DNA of 64,000 bases from Accumulibacter sp964420975 (GTDB lineage Bacteria; Pseudomonadota; Gammaproteobacteria; Burkholderiales; Rhodocyclaceae), in assembly GCA_964420975.1 (NCBI GenBank), contig CAYQVH010000011.1, forward strand, positions 30,153 to 94,152. The letters run 5' to 3'. Of this stretch, positions 23,931-32,595 are shown in pieces (position 1 is the stretch's first letter; the number at the start of each line of letters is the position of its first letter). The notes beneath the pieces are model-generated. The model did no database searches. It was given only the letters and a program-made list of their open reading frames with translations, and was not told the origin of the DNA. Made by a program: the position numbers and the translations under genes.

Positions 23931-25616
23931 ATGGGAGAACTTCAGGCCTTGGCCCTGCTGGAAGCGGTCCAGCGGCCGATTGTCGCCCACCGCGGCGGGC
24001 CCGTCGTTTTTGCCAATGCGGCGCTCCGGCGGCTGCTTGGCTGGCGCCGAGAAGAGCTCGCCGGCGCCCCTTTCCACACGCTAGTGCATCCGGACTTCCA
24101 GGCGATCGTTCGCCAATGGGGCGAAGCACGTCTAAGAGGCAAAGCAGCCCCCACAACCTACGAGTGCCGGCTACGAACCGCCGACGAAAACCTCTGCTGT
24201 TGGGTCGAGGTCAGCGCCAGCCTGGCAAGGATCGATGGAAAGCCGACGGTGATTGCGTCGTTCTATGACCTCACGGAAAGACGGCTTGCAGCCGCGCGTG
24301 AGGAGCAATTGCGTCGAATTCTCGCGCAAATCGTCGACGGCGACCCGGTGCCAACGTTCGTTATTAATGCAAAGTACCACGTTACGCACTGGAACCGCGC
24401 CTGCGCGGCGGTTACCGGCGTACCGGCTTCCGACGTGGTCGGAAGCAACCGGCACTGGGCAGCGTTTTACCCCGCTGAACGACCGGTAATGGCCGACCTG
24501 ATCGTCAGCGGCGCCCCTGAATCGTGCTTTGAAGCACTCTACGGCGGGCGTTTCTGGCGCTCCGCCGTCATTGACGGCGCCTTTGAAGGCGAGGATTTCT
24601 TTCCCGCCTTCGGAGAATGCGGGCGCTGGCTCTACTTCACCGCCGCACCGTTGCGTGACAGCGAGGGCAAGATCATTGGCGCGATCGAAACTTTGCAGGA
24701 CGTCACCGGCCGGCGTCAGGCCGAGGAAGCCTTGCGCAAACATCAGTCGGAACTGATGCGGCTGGTCGAAGAGCGTACGACGCAGTTGCAGCAATTCAAC
24801 GAACAGCTCCTGCAGTCCGAGAAACTCGCTTCGATCGGCCAACTGGCCGCCGGCGTCGCGCACGAGATCAATAACCCGATCGGCTATGTCCACTCCAACA
24901 TGGGCGCACTCGACGGGTATTTTGCCGACCTCTTCGCGATGCTCGAGCTCTACGAACAGGCCGAGGCAGCGATGGCGTTTCCCGACTTCGCCGCCGCACT
25001 CCGCGAGAAACGGGAAGCGATCGATTTCCAGTTCCTGAAGGACGACATCCCCTTGCTCATCCGCGAATCCCGCGACGGGATCAAGCGAGTAACGAAAATT
25101 GTCCAGGATCTCAAGGATTTTTCGCATGTCGACAGCGCCAACGACTGGCAGTGGTCAAATCTGCACGTCGGAATCCGCTCGGCGCTGAATGTGGTACGCA
25201 ACGAGATCAAGTACAAGGCCGACGTCGTCGAGGACTTTGGCAACCTCCCGGAAGTCGAATGCCTGCCGTCGCAGTTGAGTCAGGTATTCGTCAACCTGCT
25301 GGTCAATGCGGCGCACGCGATCGGCGAACAGCGTGGCCAGATCACGATCCGCACCGGCACCTCCGGAGGTGGCCTGGTGTGGCTGGAGTTCGCCGACAAC
25401 GGCAGCGGCATTCCCGAAGCCATCCAGAGCCGGATTTTCGACCCCTTCTTCACCACCAAACCAGTTGGCAAGGGCACCGGCCTGGGTCTGTCGCTTTCCT
25501 ATGGAATCATCCAAAGGCACAACGGAAGCATCAAGGTCAGCAGCAAGCCGGGAGTCGGAACGACTTTTCGCATCGTTCTCCCGATCAGACACGTCGCACC
25601 CGAAGAACCGGCTTAA
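23931..25616 (+). CDS. PAS-PAS sensor histidine kinase
   Basis: 561 residues from the ATG at 23931 (16 bases after the HDOD stop). Two PAS domains (5-125, AVQRPIVAHRGGPVVFANAA; 130-265, VPTFVINAKYHVTHWNRACA), a coiled coil, then a HisKA-type core with His311 in GVAHEINNP and a complete ATPase domain (LLVNAAHAIGE, DNGSGIPEAIQSRIFDPFF, GTGLGLSLSYGI). No membrane segment. It is the only kinase of the five-gene group with an intact H-box, and its core is close in sequence to that of the hemerythrin kinase, so it may supply phosphate for the receivers encoded upstream. Confidence 0.93.
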   Translation: MGELQALALLEAVQRPIVAHRGGPVVFANAALRRLLGWRREELAGAPFHTLVHPDFQAIVRQWGEARLRGKAAPTTYECRLRTADENLCCWVEVSASLARIDGKPTVIASFYDLTERRLAAAREEQLRRILAQIVDGDPVPTFVINAKYHVTHWNRACAAVTGVPASDVVGSNRHWAAFYPAERPVMADLIVSGAPESCFEALYGGRFWRSAVIDGAFEGEDFFPAFGECGRWLYFTAAPLRDSEGKIIGAIETLQDVTGRRQAEEALRKHQSELMRLVEERTTQLQQFNEQLLQSEKLASIGQLAAGVAHEINNPIGYVHSNMGALDGYFADLFAMLELYEQAEAAMAFPDFAAALREKREAIDFQFLKDDIPLLIRESRDGIKRVTKIVQDLKDFSHVDSANDWQWSNLHVGIRSALNVVRNEIKYKADVVEDFGNLPEVECLPSQLSQVFVNLLVNAAHAIGEQRGQITIRTGTSGGGLVWLEFADNGSGIPEAIQSRIFDPFFTTKPVGKGTGLGLSLSYGIIQRHNGSIKVSSKPGVGTTFRIVLPIRHVAPEEPA

Positions 25617-25640
25617 GCGCCAGCCGCTCGGCTGCCCGAA

Positions 25641-26462
25641 TCAGGAGTGCTCGTCGGCGCGTGCCCGCAGCTTGGCGATGATCATCGACGCCGCCTGTTC
25701 GATCGAGCGATGGCTGACGTCGATAATCGGCCACGCGCGGCGGATGAACAGACGGCGCGCTTCGAGCACCTCCTGGCGCAGGGCGTCGGAGTCGGTGTAG
25801 TCGGTGGCGGTGTCCTGATGCAGCGCCTGCAGGCGCGCGGAGCGGATCATCGCCAGTCGTGCCGGATCGACGATCAAACCCACGATCAGCGGCCCACGCG
25901 CGCGCAGCAAGCCTTCCGGCAAGGGAACGCCGGGGACCAAGGGCACGTTTGCCGCCTTGATCCCGCGTGAAGCGAGGTACATGCAGGTCGGCGTCTTCGT
26001 CGCCCGCGAGACGCCGACGAGAATGACATCCGCCCCTTCCAGATCGTCGCTCGCCATTCCGTCGTCGTGAGCCAGGGCGTACTTCATGGCTTCGACACGG
26101 CGGTAGTAATCCTCGTCGAAAGCGTCACCGGAGCTGTGATGACTGACGATGCCGACCCCGAGGTGCTCCGCCAGACGGTCGATCAGCGCTTCAAGCGCAA
26201 AATGGCAAGGGACACCCAAATGGCGGCAGCCGTCTTCGAGCGCCTCGCGCAGGTCGCTGTGACTAATGCTATGTACCACGTAGCCGGGGGCGGCAGCGAT
26301 CGCACCGAGAATTTCCGGAATCTGCCCCAGGCGTCGAACCATTTTCCACAGCCGGCGCTCGACGTCGACGCCGTCGAGCTGGGCAACGGCATTGCGCGCC
26401 AGCATCTCGATCAACTCGCCGGAGGCGTGCGAAACCAGGTAGAGGCGCAGAACCTTGCTCAT
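25641..26462 (-). CDS. ppsR: Bifunctional kinase/pyrophosphorylase of the PSRP family (DUF299)
   Basis: 273 residues. The family signature is visible: SHHSSGDAFDEDYYRRVEAM and the nucleotide-binding GVSRATKTPT, followed by NVPLVPGVPLP. Members switch PEP synthase (or pyruvate phosphate dikinase) off and on by ADP-dependent phosphorylation and Pi-dependent dephosphorylation of an active-site threonine. The N-terminal loop is LVSHASGEL where relatives have VSDGTG-type sequence. The target gene ppsA is not in the window. Convergent with the signalling operon, 24 bases away; 28 bases after the dehydrogenase gene. Confidence 0.9.
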   Translation of the reverse strand: MSKVLRLYLVSHASGELIEMLARNAVAQLDGVDVERRLWKMVRRLGQIPEILGAIAAAPGYVVHSISHSDLREALEDGCRHLGVPCHFALEALIDRLAEHLGVGIVSHHSSGDAFDEDYYRRVEAMKYALAHDDGMASDDLEGADVILVGVSRATKTPTCMYLASRGIKAANVPLVPGVPLPEGLLRARGPLIVGLIVDPARLAMIRSARLQALHQDTATDYTDSDALRQEVLEARRLFIRRAWPIIDVSHRSIEQAASMIIAKLRARADEHS

Positions 26463-26490
26463 CTCGCGGCCATCACGCGCCAGTTGCCGC

Positions 26491-27243
26491 TCAACGATGA
26501 TAGCCGCCGTCGAGGCGGAGCACCGTGCCGTTGATCATCACGTTCTTCAACACGTGCAGGACGAGCATCGCGAACTCTGCCGCATCGCCGAAGCGGTGAG
26601 GAAACGGGATCTGATGCGCCAGCCGCGAGTCGAGATTGCGCTCCATATTGAACAGCGTCTGCGTGCCGAACAATCCCGGCGCAATGCCGACAACGCGTAT
26701 TCCCAACGGCCCCAGTTCGCGCGCCGCGGGCAGGATCATGCTGACGACACCGCCCTTGGACGCCGCGTACGCAGCTTCGCCGCTCTGCCCTTCGTACGCA
26801 GCGACCGACGCCGTAGACAGGATGACGCCGCGTTCACCGTTGGCCATCGCCGGCAATTGAGCCATGTCGGCGGCCGCCAGCCGCATCATGTTGAAGGTCG
26901 AAATCAGATTGACTTCGACGAGCTGCCGAAAGTCGTCGAGTGAAGTCGGCCCGTCGGCGCCGACGATCGGCTCGTAGTGGCCGCGACCGACGCAATGCAC
27001 CAACACGCGCGCCGCACCGTGCGCCGCTCGGGCGGCGGCGACAGCATTTTCGGCCGACGCCGCGTCGGCGACGTTACACGGGATCGCCAAAGCGCCGATC
27101 TCCTCGCCCACCCGGCGGACGCCGTCGGCGTCGATGTCGACCACGCTCACTCTGGCGCCCGCCTCGGCGAGATAGCGCGCCGTCTCGGCACCAAGACCCG
27201 ACGCCGCTCCGGTGACCACCGCCGGGCACGCCCACAAATCCAT
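26491..27243 (-). CDS. Short-chain dehydrogenase, 3-hydroxyacyl-CoA dehydrogenase type II (HSD10)-like
   Basis: 250 residues, a classical SDR. Cofactor motif TGAASGLGAETA, acid VVDID after strand 2 (NAD preference), and catalytic Ser-Tyr-Lys within LSTASVAAYEGQSGEAAYAA and SKGG. The segment from GVILSTASVAA to IAPGLFGT and the ending RLDGGYHR are close to mammalian HSD10, which oxidises 3-hydroxyacyl-CoA and 3-hydroxy-2-methylbutyryl-CoA. A role in fatty acid or branched-chain acyl-CoA turnover is inferred. Lies just upstream of ppsR on the same strand. Confidence 0.85.
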   Translation of the reverse strand: MDLWACPAVVTGAASGLGAETARYLAEAGARVSVVDIDADGVRRVGEEIGALAIPCNVADAASAENAVAAARAAHGAARVLVHCVGRGHYEPIVGADGPTSLDDFRQLVEVNLISTFNMMRLAAADMAQLPAMANGERGVILSTASVAAYEGQSGEAAYAASKGGVVSMILPAARELGPLGIRVVGIAPGLFGTQTLFNMERNLDSRLAHQIPFPHRFGDAAEFAMLVLHVLKNVMINGTVLRLDGGYHR

Positions 27244-27653
27244 CTGCGATTCCCTCCTTCCGTCGTCTCGGGGTAAGTACTACCAGACGCGGATTATCGT
27301 TGCTCGTGCACTGCCGTGCAAACCGCGCCTGCGGCCGGAGTGGGGCGCAAAGTCGACCGCCAAGACAAACCGTGTTTCGAGTGATCGGAGAACGATTCCG
27401 CATGACGAAAAAATTTACACTCACGCCCGGGAAATTTCGATGTTTCCGTCCAAGTTGCTTATCTAACGAACATTTGTTTTTTTGGCGCAAAACTTGCTTT
27501 CAGTCATAGCGGCGATCATAAGCGCCTGCGGAGATCGGTTTACCGTTTGCTCAGGCGTCGTACGACGCGCAGTGGCGTGCTCGTTGCGCATCAGGGCTTG
27601 GCATGGCAGTGAGCAGCGTGTCCTTCCAATTCTTTGACCAGGGAACCCTGACG
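27244..27653. other. Divergent intergenic region with AT-rich control segment
   Basis: 410 bases between the dehydrogenase (minus) and the PEP-CTERM gene (plus). The stretch 27395-27500 is markedly AT-richer than its surroundings and holds a sigma-54-type promoter (27483-27498) and an upstream inverted repeat GGAAATTTCGATGTTTCC (27430-27447) that could be an activator site. The leader from about 27509 to 27653 has no convincing gene. Confidence 0.55.
27483..27498 (+). promoter_or_regulatory. Sigma-54 promoter of the PEP-CTERM gene
   Basis: TGGCGCAAAACTTGCT matches the sigma-54 consensus TGGCAC-N5-TTGCW at all but one position, with the GG and GC dinucleotides ten bases apart. Transcription would start near 27509, giving a leader of about 145 bases. 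PEP-CTERM genes of floc-forming betaproteobacteria are known to depend on RpoN with the PrsK/PrsR pair, which agrees with this site. Confidence 0.75.
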
Positions 27654-28670
27654 ATGACTCTACCAAGCGCTCCCCGTTTCTGCGGCGTTCTCCTCGCCCT
27701 CCCCCTACTCACTGTGCTCGCACAGCCAGCGCAAGCGCAATCCGTCACGCCGGCATTCGCCGCTGACTACTCGCTGACCAATCTCGGATCGGTGACGGGG
27801 GTCCCGGTGTTTTATGGCGGACTGACCTTCAAGGCCGGCGATCCAAGCAAGATTCTGATTGGCGGATTGGCCAACGAGGCTGGCGGACTGATTTACGAAG
27901 CGAGTGTGGTGCGCGGGGCCGACAATCACATTACCGGTTTCTCCGGAACGGCCAGCGCAATCGGCACCGTCGGCACCTATAACGACGGCGGCGTCGTCTA
28001 CGGTCCGGGCGGAGTACTGTTCACGTCGCAATGGCCGGTCAACAAACTCGGTCAGACCAAACCCGGCAGCACGAGCGAAGACAAGGTGATCGATCTCGCG
28101 CCGCTGGGCGTCGCTGCCTCGCATGCGGCGCTGAACTTCGTTCCCGCCGGCTTTGGCGGCGCCGGCCAGATGAAGCTCGTCTCCTGGGCGGGTGGCGAAT
28201 TCTACCGGGCGACCTACGCGCCCGACGGCAGCGGCACGTTCGACATTACCGGCGTCACCCAGATCGACCTCGATTCGACGACCCCTGGGACCGTCGATAC
28301 CCTGCCCGGAGGTCCGGAAGGCTTCGTTTACATCACGGCCGGAAACCCGGGCTTCAGCGCCAACGCCATGCTCCTTTCCGAGTTCAGTTCCGGAAAGATC
28401 GTCGCCTACGATCTGGACAGCGAAGGCAACCCACTCGTCCTCAGCCGCCGCGAATTGGTCGTCGACCTCGAAGGCGCCGAGGGCGCCGCGATTGACCCGT
28501 TAACCGGCGACTTCCTGTTCTCGACCTTTGGCGCGACGGGCGGCGACCATGTCGTCGTTCTCCGCGGGTTTACCGAGCTGCCGCCGGGACTGCCCGAACC
28601 GGCCAGTGCCTTGCTCCTGGCGGTCGGACTCGCCGGCTTGATGCTGCAGCGACGTCAGGCGCACGCCTGA
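27654..28670 (+). CDS. PEP-CTERM sorting-domain protein
   Basis: 338 residues from the ATG at 27654 (an in-frame ATG at 27603 would only lengthen the N-terminus before the signal peptide). Signal peptide 1-28 (ending PAQAQ). The mature part is beta-rich with glycine turns (GGPEGFVYITAGNPGF, DPLTGDFLFSTFG), suggestive of a propeller or repeat-like fold. The C-terminus is a PEP-CTERM signal: LPEPASALLLAVGLAGLML then RRQ. Such proteins are processed by exosortase and released to the cell surface or matrix. No exosortase gene lies in the window. Confidence 0.85.
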   Translation: MTLPSAPRFCGVLLALPLLTVLAQPAQAQSVTPAFAADYSLTNLGSVTGVPVFYGGLTFKAGDPSKILIGGLANEAGGLIYEASVVRGADNHITGFSGTASAIGTVGTYNDGGVVYGPGGVLFTSQWPVNKLGQTKPGSTSEDKVIDLAPLGVAASHAALNFVPAGFGGAGQMKLVSWAGGEFYRATYAPDGSGTFDITGVTQIDLDSTTPGTVDTLPGGPEGFVYITAGNPGFSANAMLLSEFSSGKIVAYDLDSEGNPLVLSRRELVVDLEGAEGAAIDPLTGDFLFSTFGATGGDHVVVLRGFTELPPGLPEPASALLLAVGLAGLMLQRRQAHA

Positions 28671-28762
28671 CTTTCGGCAGGCGAAGACGGGTGACGCACC
28701 CTTCTTCGTCCAAGCCCCCGGTTTTTCCGGCGCAAAGCCGCGCACCGCTGCAGCGGGCATGG

Positions 28763-30463
28763 TTATCCGGGTTCGAAATGCTCGATCGTCAGCTGCGGTG
28801 ACTGGATGCCGCCGTAATCGTTGATCGTCAGCCGGTAGGCGGCGCGTATCGCGTCTCCCGCCGCTTCGGCGAAGTTGAACTGGATCGCATCCAAGGTCTG
28901 CGTGCCGCGGCGCAGGCGCAGTTTGAGGTGCTTTTCCTTGACGATGCGCTGACCATCGACCAGGAAGTCGTCGGCGAACACCGGCGGCGGAAAGCCCTGG
29001 CCCCAAATCTCGCCGTCCAGCAGACGCGCCGTGGCGACGCTGACATAGGCGGTTTCCAGTCCGCCGTCGGTCTCCAGCGTCTGGCAGCGATCGGCGGGCG
29101 ACAGCAACTCGTCGACGACCGCTGCGAACAGCTCACGGAAGCGATGGAAATCGCCGCCACGCAGCGTCACCCCGGCTGCCATGGCGTGACCACCAAAGCG
29201 CAGGAGCAGCCCCGGCGCCCGCTTGCCGACGAGGTCGAGCGCGTCGCGCAGGTGCAAACCGGGAATCGAACGCCCGGAGCCGGTGATTTCGCCGGACTGG
29301 CTGTCGGCAAAGGCGAATACCGGTCGATGAACCTTTTCCCTGATCCGCCCGGCGACAATGCCGATCACGCCTTGATGCCAGTCCGGTCGCCAGAGGGCGA
29401 GGCCGGCGAGCGATCCGTCGCCCTCAAGGTCGGCGTCAGCAAGTTGCGCAAGGGCCTGTTGCTGCATGCCGGCCTCGATCTCGCGCCGCTCGCGGTTGAG
29501 CGCGTCGAGACGCTGCGCCAGGTTCAGGGCTCGCCCGTCGTCGTCGGTGATCAGGCACTCGATGCCGAGCGACATGTCGGCGAGACGGCCGGCGGCGTTA
29601 AGGCGCGGCGCGATCGCAAAACCGAGATCGAAGATCGACGCTCGCTGCGGATCGCGTCCCGCGGCGTGAAACAGCGCGCGCAGTCCTGGCGACAACCGGC
29701 CCTGACGGATGCGCTGCAGACCGTGGCTGACGAGGACGCGATTGTTGTGGTCGAGACGAACGACGTCGGCGACGGTCCCGACCGCAACCAAATCGAGCAG
29801 GCTGGCGAGTGCCGGCTCAGGCGAGGCGTCGAACCAGTGGCGCTGGCGCAGTTCGGCGCGCAGCGCGAGCATGACGTAGAAGATGACGCCAACGCCGGCA
29901 AGGTGCTTGCTGGCGAAGTCGCAATACGCAAGGTTGGGATTGACCAGGCAGTCGGCGGCCGGCAAGGCGTCGCCAGGCAGGTGGTGATCGGTAATCAAGG
30001 TCGCGATCCCGAGTTGGCGCGCGCGGGCGACTCCATCGACACTGCCGACGCCATTGTCTACGGTGACAATAAGGTCCGGCTGGCGGGCGGCTGCCAGGTC
30101 GACGACGTCGGGCGACAAGCCATAGCCACAGGTAAAGCGATTCGGCACCAGATAATCCACGCGGGCGCCAAACGCGCGCAGCGCACGGAGGCCGACCGCA
30201 CACGCGGTAGCGCCGTCGCAGTCGTAGTCGGCGACGATCAGGATGCGCGCGCGAGCAGCAATCGCGTCGGCGAGAAGACGAGCCGCCGCCGCCGCGTGCG
30301 TCAGCGTCGACGGGGACAGCAGCGAGTCGAGTCCGTATTCGACCTCACTGCGTGAGCTCACCCCGCGAGCAGCGTAAAGGCGTGCCAGCAACGGGTGCAC
30401 CCCTTGCTGTTCGAGCTGCCACTGCAGGCGCGGCGAGCTGCGGCGACTGACCAGGCGCGTCAT
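28763..30463 (-). CDS. recJ: Single-stranded-DNA-specific exonuclease RecJ
   Basis: 566 residues from the ATG at 30463. DHH-family motifs are clear: VADYDCDGATA, VTVDNGVGS and ITDHHLPGD, then a DHHA1 domain (GRSIPGLHLRDAL, RFGGHAMAAGV) and the OB-fold end. RecJ degrades single-stranded DNA 5' to 3' in recombination and mismatch repair. The ATG overlaps the stop of the upstream gene (ATGA), so the two are coupled. A longer frame reaching 30646 exists but would run over the upstream gene and is not needed. Length normal. Confidence 0.95.
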   Translation of the reverse strand: MTRLVSRRSSPRLQWQLEQQGVHPLLARLYAARGVSSRSEVEYGLDSLLSPSTLTHAAAAARLLADAIAARARILIVADYDCDGATACAVGLRALRAFGARVDYLVPNRFTCGYGLSPDVVDLAAARQPDLIVTVDNGVGSVDGVARARQLGIATLITDHHLPGDALPAADCLVNPNLAYCDFASKHLAGVGVIFYVMLALRAELRQRHWFDASPEPALASLLDLVAVGTVADVVRLDHNNRVLVSHGLQRIRQGRLSPGLRALFHAAGRDPQRASIFDLGFAIAPRLNAAGRLADMSLGIECLITDDDGRALNLAQRLDALNRERREIEAGMQQQALAQLADADLEGDGSLAGLALWRPDWHQGVIGIVAGRIREKVHRPVFAFADSQSGEITGSGRSIPGLHLRDALDLVGKRAPGLLLRFGGHAMAAGVTLRGGDFHRFRELFAAVVDELLSPADRCQTLETDGGLETAYVSVATARLLDGEIWGQGFPPPVFADDFLVDGQRIVKEKHLKLRLRRGTQTLDAIQFNFAEAAGDAIRAAYRLTINDYGGIQSPQLTIEHFEPG

Positions 30464-31515
30464 CGCCGACGCGAGGCCAAGGACCGCGCCGTCTCGGCCA
30501 GGGACGAAGGGCGTCGCCAGAGTTTCCACTGATCCCCTCGCCGCGCCTCCCACGTTGCCGTGGCGTAGGCCGTCGGCGCTTCGAGGCAAAGGCGTTCGAT
30601 CGCGCCACGCGCAAGCGCTTTCTGCAACGGCGCGAACCAGCGCCATTCGAGGTCAATCAGCGCTGCCCGCCAGGCGTCGCCGTCGTCGTACTGCACCGGT
30701 GACTGCAGTGTTTCCAGCAACAACAGGTGATGGCCGCTGCGCCCCACTTGCGCCAGAAACTCGCCGGCCTGCGCCGGTAACGGCGAGACCGCCACCCCCA
30801 CCGCACGCCCCAAGCCGCAGGCAAGGACGCTGTCACTCCAGATGGCCGTGAAGGCGCAGTCGATCGCCGACGGCAGCCAGCCGCCGCCCCATAGCCACAA
30901 GCTGTTGATCGTCGCCCGTCGATCCCCTTCGCGCGCCTGGTTCACGGGATGCTCATGGAGCAGCATCTGCGCTTCATTGAGCCAGCGGCGCAGCCAGCGC
31001 AAGCCGGGATCCTCGGGAAGCTGGCGGGCAACCCGGCGGCCGGCGACGACCGACAGCGGCGCCACGTCGAAGGCACCGAGCTCGGCAGACGGCGGCAGTT
31101 GCAGGTACCAGCGATCGGCCGCGCCAAAATGAAACGACCCGAAGTCCGCAAATTCGCTGTTAAAAGCGGCGACGATGCTGGCCGCTTCCGCGATGTCGAT
31201 CTCCAGGCTGGCGCCACCGGCAAGAATCAGGCGCTCCTGGTGCAAGCGCAGATGAACGGGGTCGGCACACAGCCAATAGTCGTCCCCGACTGGCAGCGGC
31301 GGCTCCTCGCCGTGCGCCCGGCAGGCAGCGTAGGCGCCGCTGCTGCCAAGGCCGAAGCCATCGGCCAGCGTCGCCTCGAACGCTTGTGGCGGACGACAGC
31401 ACAATCGGCTACGCGCAATCAGCGCTTCCAGTCCTGGGCAACTCAAGTCGTCGAGGGTTGCCCGATCGTCGGGCTCAGGCCAGATCAGGTCGGGAACCAG
31501 CAGCGTGATCTGCAT
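30460..31515 (-). CDS. RpfE-type protein of the recJ operon, function unknown
   Basis: 351 residues from the ATG at 31515; no good ribosome site is visible. The protein starts QITLLVPDLIWPEPDDRATL and contains LNEAQMLLHEHPVNQAREG and NSLWLWGGGWLP, sequences typical of the conserved family known as regulatory protein RpfE type or, loosely, phosphoglycerate mutase-like, which precedes recJ in Xanthomonas and many betaproteobacteria. Asn-Ser-Leu-Trp-Leu-Trp-Gly-Gly is the strongest mark. Enzymatic activity is unproven. Overlaps recJ by four bases. Confidence 0.75.
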   Translation of the reverse strand: MQITLLVPDLIWPEPDDRATLDDLSCPGLEALIARSRLCCRPPQAFEATLADGFGLGSSGAYAACRAHGEEPPLPVGDDYWLCADPVHLRLHQERLILAGGASLEIDIAEAASIVAAFNSEFADFGSFHFGAADRWYLQLPPSAELGAFDVAPLSVVAGRRVARQLPEDPGLRWLRRWLNEAQMLLHEHPVNQAREGDRRATINSLWLWGGGWLPSAIDCAFTAIWSDSVLACGLGRAVGVAVSPLPAQAGEFLAQVGRSGHHLLLLETLQSPVQYDDGDAWRAALIDLEWRWFAPLQKALARGAIERLCLEAPTAYATATWEARRGDQWKLWRRPSSLAETARSLASRRR

Positions 31516-32053
31516 CGGCAATCGACGGCGGTGACAACAAGCGGGAGAGGAGTGTAACACGGCGGCTCCACCGCCCCGTGCTGCGGAGCAAACCCAGCCG
31601 CGTGGGCAAAGGGGGCAGTTCTCTGACCCAAGCGCCTGGATGCGTGCGACCCGAGCGCGTGAAGAACTCGACGGAGAGAGTTATTGACGAGTCGGCAGAC
31701 CCCCCAACCTATGGGCATCGACTGCAGTCGGTCCGAACGGTCGCCACCCGATGAAATGCCCGGCAACGGTACAACGGCGGCGCGGCAGGCACCAGCGGCG
31801 AGCCGTAATCGTCTGGATGCGAACAGCCGGCTGGCGATCTGGAGACAACGAAACCGTTTCATAACGTTTGCGTTTCGCAACGGCTCTGTTTCATGACTCG
31901 CTCGGCTCGTTCTCCGGCCTCGTCGATGCGGCTACCAATAGGGGATAGCGCACGATCAAGGTGGAGGTCGCCGACTGTCCTCACGCGGCAACCTTCTTTC
32001 GGGAACTCTGCGCGAAATTAGCCGCCTCCACCATGCGGTGGTAGCATCCACGT
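31516..32053. other. Long intergenic region, no convincing gene
   Basis: 538 bases between the RpfE-type gene and the toxin-antitoxin pair. It contains one copy of a 31-base repeat (31545-31575) and, at 31846-31895, closely spaced short palindromes (GAAACCGTTTC and GTTTGCG/CGCAAC) in an AT-richer stretch that may hold operators for one of the flanking units. The small open frames here have no ribosome sites or protein-like composition. Confidence 0.5.
31545..31575 (+). repeat. 31-base intergenic repeat, copy 1
   Basis: Shares about 24 of 31 positions with 32861-32891, including the block GTGTA-CA-GGCGGCTCC-CCG. The centre GGCGGCTCCACCGCC can form a hairpin. Most differences are transitions and the differing centre bases keep the palindrome, as in REP-like elements. 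Confidence 0.45.
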
Positions 32054-32275
32054 ATGATTGATTGGTCCTCATGTCCTGCCGTAGAGCGCGACCCTGCACG
32101 CGTCAGTGGTGCGTGGGTGTTCGCGGGAACACGGGTACCGGTCGCTGCCTTGTTCGAGAACCTCGAAGATGGTGCCCAGGTCAATCAGTTTGTCGAGTGG
32201 TTTCCGGGTGTCACGCGCGAGCAGGTTCGCGCCGTACTTGAGCATGCAGCGCGGAGTGCGCTCGCTCCTGCCTAG
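32054..32275 (+). CDS. DUF433 antitoxin
   Basis: 73 residues: WSSCPAVERDPARVSGAWVF, then GTRVPVAALFENLEDG and FVEWFPGVTREQVRAVLEHA, the full DUF433 pattern (winged-helix-like, VapB-related). Paired with a DUF5615 protein by a one-base overlap (TAGTG), a known type II toxin-antitoxin arrangement. The antitoxin would bind the toxin and its own promoter. Confidence 0.88.
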   Translation: MIDWSSCPAVERDPARVSGAWVFAGTRVPVAALFENLEDGAQVNQFVEWFPGVTREQVRAVLEHAARSALAPA

Positions 32276-32595
32276 TGCGCATCCTCTTCGATCAGGGCAC
32301 TCCGGCACCGTTGCGGCATTTCTTGTCGCGTCATGAGGTGGTTACCGCGTACGATCGCGGCTGGGCCCGGTTGACCAACGGGCTTTTGCTCGAGGCTGCT
32401 GAGACCGACGGTTTCGATTTGCTCGTGACGACGGACACAAACCTACGGTATCAGCAAAATCTTGCCGAACGGCGCATCGGTATTCTCGTGTTAACGACGA
32501 CGAGTTGGCCGAGAATTCAGCGGTCCGCTGACTCGGTGGTGCAAGCTGTCGATACGGCTGTTCCTGGCTGCTATATCGAAGTGGGTATTCCTTGA
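32275..32595 (+). CDS. DUF5615 PIN-like toxin
   Basis: 106 residues with GTG start overlapping the DUF433 stop. MRILFDQGTPAPLRHFL opens with the first acidic residue of the PIN-like site; TAYDRGWARLTNGLLLEAAE and LLVTTDTNLRYQQNL provide the others; ILVLTTTSWPRIQ is typical of DUF5615. PIN-like toxins cleave RNA. All expected acidic positions seem present, so it may be functional. Confidence 0.85.
   Translation: MRILFDQGTPAPLRHFLSRHEVVTAYDRGWARLTNGLLLEAAETDGFDLLVTTDTNLRYQQNLAERRIGILVLTTTSWPRIQRSADSVVQAVDTAVPGCYIEVGIP

Noticed and set aside
30464..30646. N-terminal extension of RecJ
   Set aside because: The extra 61 codons overlap the upstream gene in another frame and have no RecJ-like sequence; the ATG at 30463 overlaps that gene's stop as expected for coupling.
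31684..31896. Small open frames in the gap before the DUF433 gene
   Set aside because: No ribosome site, composition rich in Arg/Ser/Pro, no recognisable family; treated as non-coding.
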